NCBI RefSeq assembly: GCF_051133435.1
Contig: NZ_JBPGNY010000006.1
Location: 62,001 to 126,000 of the forward strand
Source of the DNA: JAAYAO01 sp051133435
GTDB lineage: Bacteria; Actinomycetota; Actinomycetes; Propionibacteriales; Propionibacteriaceae
Direction: 5' to 3'
DNA: 64,000 nt
The notes under the pieces are model-generated. The model had not been told where the DNA came from and did no database searches. It saw only the letters and a list, made by a program, of their open reading frames with translations. The stretch's first letter is position 1. Each line of letters begins with the position of its first letter. Positions 1 to 7,726 of the stretch are shown piece after piece. The position numbers and the translations under genes are program-made.

Positions 1-273
1 CGGATGACCCAGGGCTACTCGCAATCGGCGGTGGCTGCTGCGGCGACGGTGCGGACGGTTTCGCGGTTCAGCGTCGAGTCGGTCGACGACCAGCAGGTGG
101 TGTTGCGGTCGGCGCAGATCGTGAACTCCTACAAGCGTCAGCAGTTCGACACCGTCGGTGCCGAACTGACCCACACCATCGCGCTCGCCGATGACGGGGA
201 TCGGATCGCCTACAAGGTCGTCCGGTTGCTGAACTCCACCGACGCGGTCTCCACCGCCGGGTTCCTGCTGTGA
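1..273 (+). CDS. Aromatic ring-hydroxylating dioxygenase beta subunit, C-terminal part (5' end outside window)
   Basis: The reading frame is open from the left edge, so the ATG at position 4 is probably internal and the gene starts before the window. About 90 residues are visible. They resemble the C-terminal strand-rich part of small (beta) subunits of Rieske dioxygenases: a segment about intact side chains (VVLRSAQIVNSYKRQQ), then an acidic linker, then the closing RIAYKVVRLLNS...AGFLL, which corresponds to the family's terminal 'KVVLL...LSFLL' strand. The beta subunit is structural and pairs with the iron-sulfur alpha subunit, which should lie upstream. Its stop overlaps the GTG start of the next gene by 4 bases, and a dehydrogenase and an electron-transfer reductase follow, which is the usual order in aromatic catabolic operons. 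Substrate cannot be told. Confidence 0.6.
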   Translation, partial: RMTQGYSQSAVAAAATVRTVSRFSVESVDDQQVVLRSAQIVNSYKRQQFDTVGAELTHTIALADDGDRIAYKVVRLLNSTDAVSTAGFLL

Positions 274-1016
274 GTGCCGCCGGGGTTGCGGTGGTGACCG
301 GGGCGGCCGGCGGGATGGGCGCCCACATCGTCCGACGGTTGCACGCCGACGGGCTGCGGGTGCTGGCCACCGACCTGGACGCCGGAGCCGCCGAGACACT
401 GGCGCGCGAACTGGACCCCAGTGGTGCGGCGGTGCGTGGAACCGGGCTGGACGTGGCGAGCCGGGACGATTTCCGGGCCGCCCTCGACCTGGCCACCGAG
501 GCCTGGGGAACCCCCACGGTGTTGGTGAACAACGCCGCGGTGACCCGGGCCGCCGATGTGATGACCATCGACGACACCGAGTTCGCCGAGGTCGTCGACG
601 TCAACACCCGCGGTGTGCTGCTGGGTTGTCAGGTGATCGGTGGGGCGATGGCCGAGGCCGGTTTCGGCCGGATCGTGAACATGGGCTCGCTGGCCGGCCA
701 GAACGGCGGCACCGCCACCGGGGTGCACTACGCCGCCTCCAAGGGTGCGATCCACACCCTCACGAAGGTGTTCGCCCGCGAGTTGGCCGGGCGTGGAGTG
801 ACGGTGAACGCGATCTCGCCGGGCCCGCACGATCTACCGGTGGTGCACCGCACGGTGCCGGCCGACAAGCTGGCCGGAGTGGTCGCCGGGATTCCGGTCG
901 GGCATCTGGGCGACCCGGCCTTCATCGCCGACGTGGTCGCTCTGCTGGCCTCCGAACGGGCCGGTTTCGTCACCGGCGCCTGCTGGGACGTCAACGGCGG
1001 CCTCTACCTGCGCTGA
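270..1016 (+). CDS. SDR-family oxidoreductase, probable cis-dihydrodiol dehydrogenase
   Basis: A 248-residue classical short-chain dehydrogenase. It has the N-terminal cofactor motif TGAAGGMG, the NNAA motif, a catalytic Ser in the MGSLAG segment and the YAASK catalytic pair, followed by the typical VNAISPGP loop. The start is GTG at 270 inside GTGA, overlapping the preceding stop, so translation is probably coupled. Lying between a dioxygenase beta subunit and a ferredoxin reductase, it most likely re-aromatises or oxidises the dioxygenase product (NAD-dependent diol or alcohol dehydrogenase). The family is certain; the substrate is inference. Confidence 0.85.
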   Translation: MSAAGVAVVTGAAGGMGAHIVRRLHADGLRVLATDLDAGAAETLARELDPSGAAVRGTGLDVASRDDFRAALDLATEAWGTPTVLVNNAAVTRAADVMTIDDTEFAEVVDVNTRGVLLGCQVIGGAMAEAGFGRIVNMGSLAGQNGGTATGVHYAASKGAIHTLTKVFARELAGRGVTVNAISPGPHDLPVVHRTVPADKLAGVVAGIPVGHLGDPAFIADVVALLASERAGFVTGACWDVNGGLYLR

Positions 1017-1026
1017 GGAGTTGGGG

Positions 1027-1977
1027 ATGGATCTGATCGAGGTACGGGTGGCCGAAATCGTCGACGAGACGCCGACGGTGAAGTCGTTCCGTTTCGAGCG
1101 CACCGACGGGCGCCCGCTGGGGGCCTATCGGGCCGGTGCCCATGTCGACGTGGTCGGACCGACCGCGATCACCCGGCAGTACTCGCTGTGCAGCACCCCC
1201 GACGACCCGAACTCCTACATCGTCGCGATCAAACGCGAGGAGACCGGACGGGGTGGTTCGGCGGCGCTGCACGAGTTGCAGGTCGGCGACATTCTGAAGA
1301 TCAGTGAGCCGCGCAATCTGATGGCGGTGGCCCCCGATGCCGAACACCATGTGCTGCTGGCGGCCGGCATCGGGATCACCCCGATGTTGTCGATGGCCCG
1401 CTGGATGGATGTGCACGGGTACAGCTTCGAGCTGCACTACTTCGCCCGCAGCAGCGAGGAGGCGGCCTTCCTGCCGCTGCTGCAGGAACGCTGCCCCGAG
1501 AAACTGCACGCGCATCTGGGTTTTGCACGCACCGAACACGAGGGGCTGGTGCGAGCCGCCCTGGCGGAGGTTCCGGAGGGCTCACATGTGTATGTGTGTG
1601 GGCCGGACGGGTTCATGGAGATGGTCGAGCAGGTGTCGGCCGAACGGTTCAGCTCCGATCGTTTCCACCGCGAGAACTTCACCCCCACCGAACAACCCGG
1701 CGCCGAGGACAACTCCGCCTTCGAGGTGGAGCTGGATGGGGAGACCTACCAAATCCCGCCCGAGAGCAGCATCGTCGAAGTGCTCAACGAGGCCGGGGTC
1801 GGCATCGACACCTCCTGCCAGGAGGGCATCTGCGGTACCTGCATCATGACCGTGCTGTCCGGCGAGGTGGAACACCGCGACAACGTGCTGACCACCGACG
1901 AGCGCGAATCGGGCGAGCTGATCACCACCTGTGTGTCCCGGTCGCGGGATCCGAAACTGGTGCTCGACTGGTACTGA
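1027..1977 (+). CDS. Ferredoxin:NAD oxidoreductase of phthalate dioxygenase reductase type (FMN/NAD domains plus C-terminal [2Fe-2S])
   Basis: A 316-residue class IA oxygenase reductase. Domains in order: an FNR-like flavin domain with the RQYSL flavin motif (about residues 50-55), an NAD-binding domain opening with AAGIGITPML, and a plant-type ferredoxin at the C-terminus whose cluster ligands are in CQEGICGTC, with a fourth Cys in TTCVSRS. It passes electrons from NAD(P)H to the dioxygenase encoded upstream. ATG 1027 is chosen over the in-frame TTG at 1021, because AGGAG at 1016-1020 is 6 bases from the ATG and abuts the TTG. It is the last gene of the operon and converges on the FixJ-type regulator. 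Confidence 0.9.
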   Translation: MDLIEVRVAEIVDETPTVKSFRFERTDGRPLGAYRAGAHVDVVGPTAITRQYSLCSTPDDPNSYIVAIKREETGRGGSAALHELQVGDILKISEPRNLMAVAPDAEHHVLLAAGIGITPMLSMARWMDVHGYSFELHYFARSSEEAAFLPLLQERCPEKLHAHLGFARTEHEGLVRAALAEVPEGSHVYVCGPDGFMEMVEQVSAERFSSDRFHRENFTPTEQPGAEDNSAFEVELDGETYQIPPESSIVEVLNEAGVGIDTSCQEGICGTCIMTVLSGEVEHRDNVLTTDERESGELITTCVSRSRDPKLVLDWY

Positions 1978-2011
1978 GCCGGGTGTGGTCGTCACCCCGG
2001 GCTCTCCCCCT

Positions 2012-2064
2012 CAAGATCGTGTGACATCTTGCTCGCCTGCCGGACAAGAAGTCACACAATCTTG
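2012..2064. repeat. 20-base inverted repeat, 3' end of the dioxygenase operon
   Basis: Arms 2012-2031 and 2045-2064 are complementary at 18 of 20 positions around a 13-base loop. It lies 34 bases after the reductase stop, between convergent genes, so a bidirectional terminator is the simplest reading. There is no U-tract. The stem core contains GTGTGAC/GTCACAC. Confidence 0.7.
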
Positions 2065-2155
2065 CAGAGCCGCCAAACCCGGCCCAGTCCGGGCTCGCGG
2101 GTACCAAAACCCCCAACTCAACGAGCCCGAGGTCACACCCGGACCATCACCCGGA

Positions 2156-2236
2156 TGCTGCTGCAACTGGCCTGTTTTCGGGTCGGCATCGAGCTATCTG
2201 ACGTGGCTCGACGAAATCAGGCCAGTTGCAGCAACA
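2156..2236. repeat. Long inverted repeat, family A copy 1 (~79-81 bases)
   Basis: Arms 2156-2180 and 2212-2236 match at 23 of 25 positions around a 31-base loop. Core arm: GCTGCTGCAACTGGCCTG. A second element with the same terminal sequence and the same end-to-end length (79 bases from GCTGCTGC to the closing GCAGCA) is at 12172-12252. It follows the inverted repeat at 2012-2064 and sits 26 bases from the 3' end of the minus-strand regulator gene. It may act as a terminator or be a small mobile palindromic element. Confidence 0.75.
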
Positions 2237-2262
2237 ACGAGTTCCAGCCGAGCCCCGGGCAA

Positions 2263-2925
2263 TCAGTCGAGATCGGCGCCGTAGCGCAGGATGTCGCGCA
2301 CCAGGGTGTTGATCGAGTCGGCCTCGGTTTTCGCCTTGATCCGGGCCCGGTGTACGTCGACGGTTTTCACGCTCATCTCCAGCCGGCGGGCGATGTTCTG
2401 GCTCGGCAGGCCCTCGACCACCAGCCGCAGGATTTCCTTCTCCCGCGGGGTGAGGGTGTCGAGCTTGGCCTGCACGTCCTGCCGGTCGCGGAACTCGGTG
2501 AACCTCTCGGCGGCGGTACGAATACCCGACTGCACCACGTCCAGCATGTGCTGCGATTCGTAGGGCTTTTCCAGAAAGTCGATCGCGCCGCGGCGCATGG
2601 TGCGCACCGACATCTTGATGTCTCCGTGGGCCGATACGAAGATCACCGCCACCCACGGCAGTTCGTCGTTGAGGATCTCCTGCAACCGGGTACCGCTCAT
2701 CACCGGCATCCGCACATCCAGGATCAGCAGAGCGGGGTGGTTGCCGTCATAGGTGTCCAGGAAGGCCTGGGCCGAATCCAACGGCACCGAGTCGATGCCG
2801 ATGCTGCCCAACAGCCACGACACCGATTCGAGTAGTTCGGGGTCGTCATCGACGATGTAGACGACGGTGGGGTGTGCCTCGTCCTCGTTATCGGGGTTCA
2901 TCGGCATCGGCGTGGTCGTCGTCAT
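2263..2925 (-). CDS. Response regulator, FixJ/LuxR (NarL-like HTH) family
   Basis: A 220-residue two-domain regulator. The N-terminal receiver has the acidic pocket (VDDDP), the phospho-acceptor in LDVRMPVMSG, Ser in SAHGD and Lys in EKPY. The C-terminal LuxR helix-turn-helix starts LTPREKEILRL and contains SVKTVDVHRARI. The LEKPY switch region is typical of FixJ-like regulators. No histidine kinase gene is visible beside it. It ends the minus-strand operon of TRAP transporter, amidase and small unknown protein, so it probably senses or controls uptake of the same compound. The start is uncertain: ATG 2925 overlaps the upstream gene by 38 bases, while ATGs at 2907 and 2901 give less overlap and no clear ribosome site decides. 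Confidence 0.85.
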   Translation of the reverse strand: MTTTTPMPMNPDNEDEAHPTVVYIVDDDPELLESVSWLLGSIGIDSVPLDSAQAFLDTYDGNHPALLILDVRMPVMSGTRLQEILNDELPWVAVIFVSAHGDIKMSVRTMRRGAIDFLEKPYESQHMLDVVQSGIRTAAERFTEFRDRQDVQAKLDTLTPREKEILRLVVEGLPSQNIARRLEMSVKTVDVHRARIKAKTEADSINTLVRDILRYGADLD

Positions 2926-3214
2926 CAGGGTCGGCCCAGGCGGCGTCGGCGGTCCAGTAACGCACCCCGGCCGGGCTGGTCGCGGGACGCCATTCGCTGG
3001 TGCGACGCAACAGCGGTTCCTGACGGCGGATCGAGGCGTCGGCGGCCTCGGGTCCGTCGGCGGGCACTCCCCAGTGCACCCAGCTGACCTCCCGTCCGTG
3101 ACTGTCGTGTTCGAACAGGTCGACGTGCTGCCAGCCGTAATCCAGGGTGTCCTCGTAGCAGGTCAGCGACATCCGGTGCACCTCGGTGGGGCGTTGTTTC
3201 AGGGGCGTCGACAT
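2888..3214 (-). CDS. Hypothetical protein of 108 residues, coupled to amidase
   Basis: Not recognised. The protein is small, Trp-rich and acidic at the end (DPDDDDHADADE), with no signal peptide or membrane segment. Its ATG at 3214 overlaps the amidase stop by one base (TGATG), which argues that it is real and co-translated. A GTG at 3217 is an alternative start. Small partner proteins are often encoded beside amidases or hydrolases, but nothing in the sequence gives this one a function. Confidence 0.55.
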   Translation of the reverse strand: MSTPLKQRPTEVHRMSLTCYEDTLDYGWQHVDLFEHDSHGREVSWVHWGVPADGPEAADASIRRQEPLLRRTSEWRPATSPAGVRYWTADAAWADPDDDDHADADEPR

Positions 3215-4473
3215 CACACACTCTCCTCTCGACCAACGGTCATTCCTCGCACCCGGTCTTCGACCAGCGCCGCGGCGGCGAGCAGGTCGGCTTCACGGCC
3301 GGGCCAGCCGATCACCTGCACCCCCAACGGCAGACCGTCGGTGGTGGTGGCTCCGGCGACGGTGATCACCGGCAGTCCGAGCAACTGCCAGGCCCGGCTC
3401 AGTACCGGCGATCCGGTGGCCTCCAACCCTTCGGGCGCCGGGCCCGGGGCAGCCGGCCCGATCAGCACGGTGCCGGCCGGCATCCGCTCGGCCAGGTCCA
3501 GCCGGGAGCGGTCGCGGCGGTAGCGGGCACCCTCGTACTGGTCATGAGTGGTCTCGGCACCCTCGGCGAGCAACTGCACCAGCGGGGCGGACAGTGCGTC
3601 GCGATGCTCGGCGAGCAGTTCCGGGTGTTCCCGGGCCGCCTCGTACCCCATCACGATCAGGTGGTCGCTGGTCAGGGTGTGCACATGGTCGTCCCAATCG
3701 AGCGGGGCGACCTCGTGATCGGCGGCCAGATCTGCGGCCAGCGCATCGATCAGCCGGGTCATCGCCGGGTCGATCTCGCCCAGCTCCGAGCCCGACCAGA
3801 CCAGGAAGGCCGGCTCCCCGGTGACAGTCGTCGCGTCGCCGGTGAAGGCACGATGGACGATCTCGAGATCGGCGACGGTGCGGGTGATCAGACCGAGCGA
3901 ATCCAGCGACGGGCTGAGCCCGGTCACCCCCGACAGGTCGACCGAGCCGTGGGCCAGCACCATGCCTGAGACCCCGCAGAAGGAGGCCGGACGGGTCAGC
4001 GATCCGGCGGTCTGACTACCCAGTGCCAGCGGTACCAGTCCGGCCGCGACGGCCGCGGCCGAACCACTGGACGAGCCACCCGGGGTGCGTCCGGCGGCTG
4101 CCGGGTTGCGGGTCGGTCCGGGGGCGAAGTAGGCGAACTCGGTGGTGACGGACTTGCCCACGACGACCGCGCCCAGGTCGACGAGGCGCTGCACGCAGGC
4201 AGCGGTGGTGGTGACCGGGGCGGGGTCGGTGATCGAGCTGCCGCACCTGGTCGGGTAGCCGGCCACATCGATGATGTCCTTGACCCCGATCGGTACCCCG
4301 TGCAGCGGGCCGTCCTCGACCACCGGCGGCAGTTCGGTGGCGACCTCGACGAAGGAGCGCAGTTCGGTGTCGGCCGCCTCGATCCGGGACCGGGTCGCCT
4401 CGAATTCCTCGGCCACCGAACGCTGTCCGGCCCGGATCCGGTCGATCGTTTCCTGCAGCGATGTCGTCTTCAC
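3214..4473 (-). CDS. Amidase signature family hydrolase
   Basis: 419 residues, a normal length for the family. The Ser-cisSer-Lys triad is visible: Lys65 in GVPIGVKDI, the cis-Ser in the Gly/Ser-rich stretch TPGGSSSGSAAAV (about 134-136) and the nucleophile Ser158 in QTAGSLTRPAS. It hydrolyses an amide, carbamate or urea-type bond; family members include GatA, AtzF/allophanate hydrolase and aryl acylamidases. The residues around the triad do not point to GatA, and no gatB or gatC is nearby. The start is GTG 4473 with GGAAGGGG 8 bases upstream. It lies 60 bases downstream of the TRAP permease on the same strand, so the transporter probably imports its substrate. Confidence 0.88.
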   Translation of the reverse strand: MKTTSLQETIDRIRAGQRSVAEEFEATRSRIEAADTELRSFVEVATELPPVVEDGPLHGVPIGVKDIIDVAGYPTRCGSSITDPAPVTTTAACVQRLVDLGAVVVGKSVTTEFAYFAPGPTRNPAAAGRTPGGSSSGSAAAVAAGLVPLALGSQTAGSLTRPASFCGVSGMVLAHGSVDLSGVTGLSPSLDSLGLITRTVADLEIVHRAFTGDATTVTGEPAFLVWSGSELGEIDPAMTRLIDALAADLAADHEVAPLDWDDHVHTLTSDHLIVMGYEAAREHPELLAEHRDALSAPLVQLLAEGAETTHDQYEGARYRRDRSRLDLAERMPAGTVLIGPAAPGPAPEGLEATGSPVLSRAWQLLGLPVITVAGATTTDGLPLGVQVIGWPGREADLLAAAALVEDRVRGMTVGREESV

Positions 4474-4533
4474 CGAATCTGCCCCTTCCGTGGTCGTCGT
4501 TGACCTACCCGGCTCCTAGTCGGTGCCGTGCCC

Positions 4534-5841
4534 TCAGCCCATCAATTGTGGCAGGAACAATGCAAGGGATGGCACCGCAGCGACCAAGGTGATGACCACC
4601 AGGTCGGAGGTGATCCACGGCAACGCCGCCTTGTACAAGGTGGGCAACGACACCTGCGGGGCCACGCCCTTCATCACGAACAGGCCCATCCCGAACGGCG
4701 GGGTGGTGTTGGCGATCTGCAGGTTGATCATCAGCAACACCGAGAACCAGATCGGATCCCAGCCGAAGCTCGCCACCAGGGGCATGAACAGCGGTGCGGT
4801 GACCATCATCATCGACACCTGGTCGATGAAGGCGCCGAGCACCAGCACGGTGAGCATGATCACGATCAGCATCACCGCACCATGGGTGATGTTGTCGGTG
4901 ACGAAGCGCACCATCCCGGCGGTGGCCCCGTTGAAGCTCATCAACTGTCCGTACAGGTTCGAGCCGAGCACGATCAGGAAGATCATCGCGGTGGTCTGCA
5001 CCGTGCCGCGGGCGGCGGCCATGATCTTGGCCGGGTTGAGCTTGCCGGTGACCACCCCGAGCAACAGTGCCAGCAGGGAGCCGACCGCGGCCGACTCGGT
5101 GGGGGTGGCGATACCGAAGAAGATCATCCCGAGCACCGCAGCGATCAACAGTCCCGGCGGCAGGGCGTCGCGGGCACCTTCGCGCAGCCAGCGTCCCAGT
5201 GGGCGGCGGGGTTGTTTGGGCTCGGACAGGCCGCTGCGCTTGGCCCAGACGACCACGATCACCGCGTAGGCGATCGTCATCAGGATGCCCGGAATGATGC
5301 CGGCGATCAGCAGCGGGCCGATCGGCACGTTCGCGATGCCACCCCACAGGATCGCGAAGGCGCTCGGCGGCAGCACCATCGCCAGACCACCGGAAGCCAG
5401 GATCGAGCCGATACCCAACTTGGGGTCGTACTTGCGGGCGGTCATCTCGGGCAGCAGGGTGCGGCCGAACAGCGCGGTGTTGGCCAGCGACGAGCCCGAC
5501 AACAGCCCGAACAGGGCGCCGCCGCCGACCGCGACCATCGCCAACCGTCCCGGCAGCCGACTCAGCACTCGGGAGATCTCGTCCAGGGCGCGTTGGGCGA
5601 TACCGGATTGGAACAGCAACTCGCCCATCAGGATGAACAGCGGGATTGCGGTGAAGACGAAACTGTCGACGCTGGAGATCACGCTCAGGCCGACCTGACG
5701 CAGGCCCGCGTCGACGGTGTTGTAGCTGATCAGAGCGCCGGCGATACCGACCCCGAGCATCGCGAAGGCCACCGGCACCCGCAGGGCCAGCAGGACGATC
5801 AAACAGAGCAGAAAGGCGCCCAGGAAGACATACCATTCCAT
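4534..5841 (-). CDS. dctM: TRAP transporter large permease subunit (DctM family)
   Basis: 435 residues with about a dozen hydrophobic segments. It has the family signature of long paired helices with IPLFILMGELLF near residue 70, Gly/Ser re-entrant regions (GSSLANTALFGRTLLPEM) and late ANTTPPFGMGLFVMKG. It is the ion-coupled translocating subunit that works with DctQ and the binding protein. The gene begins 4 bases after dctQ ends. Substrate is unknown, but uptake of an organic acid is the family norm, and the downstream amidase suggests an amide-bearing acid (inference). Confidence 0.93.
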   Translation of the reverse strand: MEWYVFLGAFLLCLIVLLALRVPVAFAMLGVGIAGALISYNTVDAGLRQVGLSVISSVDSFVFTAIPLFILMGELLFQSGIAQRALDEISRVLSRLPGRLAMVAVGGGALFGLLSGSSLANTALFGRTLLPEMTARKYDPKLGIGSILASGGLAMVLPPSAFAILWGGIANVPIGPLLIAGIIPGILMTIAYAVIVVVWAKRSGLSEPKQPRRPLGRWLREGARDALPPGLLIAAVLGMIFFGIATPTESAAVGSLLALLLGVVTGKLNPAKIMAAARGTVQTTAMIFLIVLGSNLYGQLMSFNGATAGMVRFVTDNITHGAVMLIVIMLTVLVLGAFIDQVSMMMVTAPLFMPLVASFGWDPIWFSVLLMINLQIANTTPPFGMGLFVMKGVAPQVSLPTLYKAALPWITSDLVVITLVAAVPSLALFLPQLMG

Positions 5842-5845
5842 GATT

Positions 5846-6430
5846 TCAGGCTTCCTTGCGCGATCGGCGGAGTTCGTGCAGCATCCGGACGACCACCCCG
5901 ATCGCCAGGGCCAGGAAACCGACCATGGCGCCGGCGGTCACATAGAAGCGCGGCATCCGCAGCTCACCGGCGACGGTGGTGCCGCGGGCCAGGTCGGTCT
6001 GGAAGAGCATCCAGGTGGCGTAGAGCAGAAAACCGATCACCACCAACTGCACCAGTGCGCCGAAGATCGAGAGCAGGCGCAGGTGGTTGTCCTTGGCGAC
6101 CATGTCGATCAATTCGAGCCGGACGTGCTCGTCCCGGTTGGCCAGGGCGGGTGCGCCCAGCAGCACCAGGAACAGCATCGCCACCGAGCTGAGTTCGATC
6201 ACCCCGGTCAGGCCGTACCCCATGGCCCGCATCACCACCGAGGCGGTGATCAGCAGGGCCATGCCCAGCACCACGAACCCGCCGAGATACTCCAGGCCGC
6301 GCAGCGGCAGCCAGGCCTCGGGCCGGTCGGGGGCGGTGGCCGCCACCAGATCGTGCGCCGGGGAAGGGACGGCGTCGTCCGGAACCTCGGAGGCCCCGGA
6401 CGACGCCGCGTGGTCGTGCTCGTTACTCAT
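5846..6430 (-). CDS. dctQ: TRAP transporter small permease subunit (DctQ family)
   Basis: 194 residues with four predicted membrane helices preceded by a long polar N-terminal extension of about 45 residues. The conserved ANRDEHVRLELI segment between helices 2 and 3 is diagnostic for DctQ. The ATG overlaps the end of dctP by 8 bases, and dctM follows at once, giving the order P-Q-M. The N-terminal extension is unusual for the family; it has no recognisable motif and may be cytoplasmic. Confidence 0.92.
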   Translation of the reverse strand: MSNEHDHAASSGASEVPDDAVPSPAHDLVAATAPDRPEAWLPLRGLEYLGGFVVLGMALLITASVVMRAMGYGLTGVIELSSVAMLFLVLLGAPALANRDEHVRLELIDMVAKDNHLRLLSIFGALVQLVVIGFLLYATWMLFQTDLARGTTVAGELRMPRFYVTAGAMVGFLALAIGVVVRMLHELRRSRKEA

Positions 6431-7502
6431 TGGTTCCCTTGATCATGACCCCACCGGGCACGGCCTTGGTCAGGTCTTCGGAGTACTTCTCCTCGAACTT
6501 GGTGCGAATCTCCTCGGCCTGCGGGGTCATCTCCTTCATCCGATCCCAGTCCAGGTCGTTCATCGCCTTGTTGTAGGCAATGTCGAGAATCTTCTCGGCA
6601 TCGGCGTCGGTGAACTCGATCCGCTGCAGGCCCTTGTCGAGCCAGGCCTGGGTCTCCTCGGCCGAGAGCTTCTGGTAGTAGTCGAAGATCTCCGGCTCCA
6701 CCTCGTTGATCGTCTTGGTGATGGCCTCCTGGGTTTCGGGTTCCAGGGAGTCCCAGCGATCCTTGTTGATCACGGTGTTGGCCAGCGAGTCGTAGAACCG
6801 CGGCGAGATCCAGTACTTGGTCTGGTCGTCGATGCCCAGGTCGGACACGCCCACCGAGGTCCACGCCGAGCCCTGCACCACATTCCGTTCCAGAGCGGTG
6901 TACACCTCCGCGCCCGGCATCTCGACCGGGGTGCCGCCCATGGCACGCACCATGTAGGAGGTGGCCGGCGAGGTGCGGATCGACTTACCGGACAGGTCGG
7001 GCTTGTCGATCTTGTCCTTCAGGAAGATGATCTGCGGAATACCCGAGTGGGTGTGGCCGACATAGTGCAGGCCGAGCGGCTCGTGCACCTGCTGCCACAG
7101 GTCGGCCACGCCGTTCTCGCGCTCCTCGGCCGGGGTGAACGGGGTGAACCGCTGCAGGTCCATCGCCGGCAACTGGGAGACGTAGTAGTCACCCGGCATG
7201 TGCGCGCCGTCGTAGGCACCGGACGAGACGCCCTCCATCATCTGGTTCGGCGGAATGACCTCGGGGCCACCGCGGTAGTCGATGGTCACCCAGGGAGCGT
7301 TCTCCTTGAGCTTGTCGCGGAACATCCAGAAGCCCTGGTTGTTCACCAGCTTCTCGGGGAATCCGGTCACGAAGGTCAAGGTGACCTCTTCGCGCTCCCC
7401 GTCGTCCCCGCCGCCACCGGCTCCGCCGCCGCCACCACACGCCGACAGGGCAAGGGCGCCGGCCAGGGCACCGGCAATGGTGACTGCCCAACGTTTCTTC
7501 AT
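6423..7502 (-). CDS. dctP: TRAP transporter substrate-binding lipoprotein (DctP/TAXI-like)
   Basis: 359 residues. A lipoprotein signal peptide ends in LSAC (Cys about residue 22), followed by a Gly-rich linker, so the protein is tethered to the outer face of the membrane. The mature part has DctP family features: an early strand VTLTFVTGF, a middle segment LSGKSIRTSPATSYMVRAMGGTPVEMP with the Arg that usually binds the substrate carboxylate, and the helical tail. First gene of the operon dctP-dctQ-dctM-amidase-small protein-regulator. Its promoter should lie in 7503-7726, which it shares with a divergent flavin reductase gene. Confidence 0.92.
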   Translation of the reverse strand: MKKRWAVTIAGALAGALALSACGGGGGAGGGGDDGEREEVTLTFVTGFPEKLVNNQGFWMFRDKLKENAPWVTIDYRGGPEVIPPNQMMEGVSSGAYDGAHMPGDYYVSQLPAMDLQRFTPFTPAEERENGVADLWQQVHEPLGLHYVGHTHSGIPQIIFLKDKIDKPDLSGKSIRTSPATSYMVRAMGGTPVEMPGAEVYTALERNVVQGSAWTSVGVSDLGIDDQTKYWISPRFYDSLANTVINKDRWDSLEPETQEAITKTINEVEPEIFDYYQKLSAEETQAWLDKGLQRIEFTDADAEKILDIAYNKAMNDLDWDRMKEMTPQAEEIRTKFEEKYSEDLTKAVPGGVMIKGTNE

Positions 7503-7608
7503 CTCAAAACTCCATTCAGTCGACGCGCATCCGCCCGACCCGACACGCTCGGCGTGATGACCGGGTGTGTTCAGGCTAGGCAGCGCCGCGACGCACCGAT
7601 ATACGAAT

Positions 7609-7652
7609 AACCTTTAGGCCGCCGTACCCGGCATCCGCGTTGAGTAAAGGTT
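7609..7652. promoter_or_regulatory. Inverted repeat AACCTTTA...TAAAGGTT in divergent promoter region
   Basis: Perfect 8-base arms at 7609-7616 and 7645-7652, 28 bases apart, in the 224-base region between dctP (minus) and the flavin reductase fusion (plus). This AT-rich patch stands out against the surrounding GC. It could be a regulator operator for either gene, possibly for the FixJ-type or IclR-like protein encoded on each side. No test of this is possible from sequence alone. Confidence 0.4.
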
Positions 7653-7726
7653 CTTCGACTGTTGCCCGCCGACCAAGCTGTCTAGCGTCGGGGGTGTATC
7701 CCCCACCGCCGCTAAGGAGTCGCGCG

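Noticed and set aside
3214..4473. Amidase as GatA of the tRNA amidotransferase
   Set aside because: No gatB or gatC nearby, the operon is a TRAP transporter operon, and the length is shorter than usual GatA.
4505..5836. Second minus-strand frame within dctM
   Set aside because: Arg/Gly/Pro-rich shadow; the other frame is a clear TRAP permease.
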